Shown here piece after piece: positions 63,122-64,000 of a stretch of DNA of 64,000 bases. Where the stretch lies: contig NZ_RAPY01000001.1 of the NCBI RefSeq assembly GCF_003610355.1, positions 1,364,001 to 1,428,000 on the forward strand, in the 5' to 3' direction. The stretch comes from Sphingobacterium detergens. Its GTDB lineage: Bacteria; Bacteroidota; Bacteroidia; Sphingobacteriales; Sphingobacteriaceae. Made by a program: the position numbers and the translations under genes. The notes under the pieces were generated by a model. The model had not been told where the DNA came from, did not search any database, and saw only the letters and a list, made by a program, of their open reading frames with translations. Positions within the stretch are counted from its first letter, which is position 1. Each line of letters opens with the position of its first letter.

Positions 63122-63203
63122 TGCGATTATCACAAAAATAAAAATATTTTTTATTGTTTACCACAATTTAGAATGCGATTATCACAATAACTTTGGTAAA
63201 CAA
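63122..63203. promoter_or_regulatory. Interleaved direct and inverted repeats between the HTH regulator and HMG-CoA reductase
   Basis: TGCGATTATCACAA occurs twice in direct orientation (63122-63135, 63174-63187), 52 bases apart, and each is nearly palindromic (TGCGAT-T-ATCACA). TTGTTTACCA/TGGTAAACAA (63154-63163, 63194-63203) is an exact inverted repeat. -7 elements TAACTTTG (plus, 63188-63195) and TATTTTTG (minus, 63140-63133) each touch one direct repeat. Confidence 0.6.
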
Positions 63204-63233
63204 AACAAATAGTCATTTTATTAAAAGCTGAAT

Positions 63234-64000
63234 ATGAAAACATTATTGAAAATACCTGCGCGATCATGTGATCAAACTGAAAACTTATGCACTTTACCCC
63301 TTTCGTCGGAAATTAGCACCGAAGGAACGAAAAAACTACAAAGCTACCTAAGCGAAAAGACGAACCAACAATTTCCTACATTGACCGATACCAACATCAA
63401 CCTGTCGCTACTAAATGGAAATATTGAGAACTTCATTGGTATGAGTCAAGTTCCAACAGGGATTATTGGTCCATTAAAAGTCCAGGGAACCGCAGCCAAC
63501 GGTGCATATTATGTTCCATTGGCCACCAGTGAAGGGGCACTGGTCGCATCTTATCATCGTGGAGCTAGAGCATGTTTGTTGGCGGGAGGAATCACATCGA
63601 TCTGCCTAAAAGAAGGTGTCCAACGAAGTCCGGTATTCAAATTCGAAAACTTAAATGATTTAAGCCTTTTCGTGTCGTGGTTCCTTGCTGAGAAAGACAG
63701 TCTTCAGGATATTGTTAAGAAAACAAGTCGCTTTGCAAAATTAACGGACACAAAAATCCAGATCGAAGGCAATCACCTGACCATATCATTTGAATACTTC
63801 ACCGCAGATGCGGCCGGACAAAATATGGTCACCATCTGTACAGATGCCATCTGCCGCTTTATTGTCGAACTCTGTCCGGTCAAACCTACGCACTGGTTTA
63901 TTGAGGGGAACAGTTCCGGTGATAAAAAGGCAACCGCATACTCCTTCAACAACGTTAGAGGTAAGAAAGTAACGGCAGAAATAGAACTATCAGCTAGCAT
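63234..64000 (+). CDS. Hydroxymethylglutaryl-CoA reductase, partial at window edge
   Basis: The first 255 residues of HMG-CoA reductase, the mevalonate-forming step of isoprenoid synthesis; the 3' end is cut by the window. Family segments are IENFIGMSQVPTGIIGPLKV, the catalytic Glu100 in PLATSEGALVASYHRGAR, and FTADAAGQNMVTICTDAI (cofactor-binding region). FIEGNSSGDKKATAYSFNNVRGKKVTAEIEL carries the catalytic lysine. The DKK-containing segment resembles class I enzymes more than Pseudomonas-type class II. Use of mevalonate rather than MEP pathway would fit part of the Sphingobacteriales and Flavobacteriia. It is divergent from a helix-turn-helix regulator. Confidence 0.9.
   Translation, partial: MKTLLKIPARSCDQTENLCTLPLSSEISTEGTKKLQSYLSEKTNQQFPTLTDTNINLSLLNGNIENFIGMSQVPTGIIGPLKVQGTAANGAYYVPLATSEGALVASYHRGARACLLAGGITSICLKEGVQRSPVFKFENLNDLSLFVSWFLAEKDSLQDIVKKTSRFAKLTDTKIQIEGNHLTISFEYFTADAAGQNMVTICTDAICRFIVELCPVKPTHWFIEGNSSGDKKATAYSFNNVRGKKVTAEIELSAS

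Overview
The window is chromosomal DNA from a Bacteroidota bacterium, most likely Sphingobacteriaceae (Sphingobacterium-like). The pointers are AT-rich intergenic DNA, promoter elements of the Bacteroidota type (TTTG, about 19 bp, TAnnTTTG), weak Shine-Dalgarno use with several TTG/GTG starts, a small THX ribosomal protein, DUF3467 and DUF4954 proteins, a GNAT-nitrilase fusion, Nudix-type regulators and a mevalonate-pathway HMG-CoA reductase. The genus is an inference; no rRNA is present.

Layout. 1-8 kb: a truncated dicarboxylate/glutamate symporter, a dicluster ferredoxin divergent from a LuxC-like acyl-CoA reductase, an FtsE-like ATPase, grpE-dnaJ behind a phased array of palindromes, an outer-membrane barrel, an NlpC/P60 peptidase and a UspA protein. 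8-16 kb: rRNA methyltransferase, a periplasmic-binding-fold lipoprotein, guaA, pyrF, a TlpA-like thioredoxin and an RluA-type pseudouridine synthase on the minus strand, divergent from panB. A small membrane protein containing a perfect 20-bp hairpin and the THX protein follow. 16-21.7 kb: a complete RND efflux system (adaptor, pump, TolC). 22-23 kb: acyl-ACP thioesterase.

23.1-32.6 kb is the main metabolic locus: two minus-strand transcription units encode a GMC oxidoreductase with its Tat-exported small subunit, two Tat-exported Gfo/Idh/MocA oxidoreductases, a Tat-exported xylose-isomerase-like TIM barrel, a NupG-like MFS permease, ApbE and an FGE/SUMF1-like protein. This looks like a periplasmic sugar (3-keto-glycoside type) oxidation pathway. 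A palindrome, RGTGTA-N5-TACACT, lies upstream of the first unit and upstream of pfkA, with a degenerate copy upstream of the second unit. This suggests coregulation of the sugar locus with lower glycolysis.

32.9-41.6 kb: surface lipoproteins, rplU-rpmA, M13 and M42 peptidases, the GNAT-nitrilase fusion, DUF3467 and lgt. 41.6-42.2 kb is a long noncoding stretch with alternative hairpins. 42.2-49 kb: an orphan trpB, an L,D-transpeptidase, a fused HMA-AraC regulator, DUF4954 and glmS. 49-55.4 kb: a second RND system with its own TetR regulator, preceded by a near-ideal promoter and a palindromic operator candidate. 55.5-59.2 kb: a Nudix-like regulator with a degenerate Nudix box, divergent from a pfkA - N-acetylglucosamine-kinase-like - gapA operon. 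59.36-59.65 kb: tRNA-Phe, tRNA-Gly and tRNA-Leu, followed by a small accessory-looking stretch (LRR protein, PQQ-repeat lipoprotein). The end holds a helix-turn-helix regulator divergent from a truncated HMG-CoA reductase, with interleaved direct and inverted repeats between them.

No CRISPR array, insertion sequence, prophage or known defence system is visible. The most novel signals are regulatory: the sugar/glycolysis palindrome, the grpE array, the HMG-CoA reductase operators, the intragenic hairpin and the lgt-trpB alternative hairpins.
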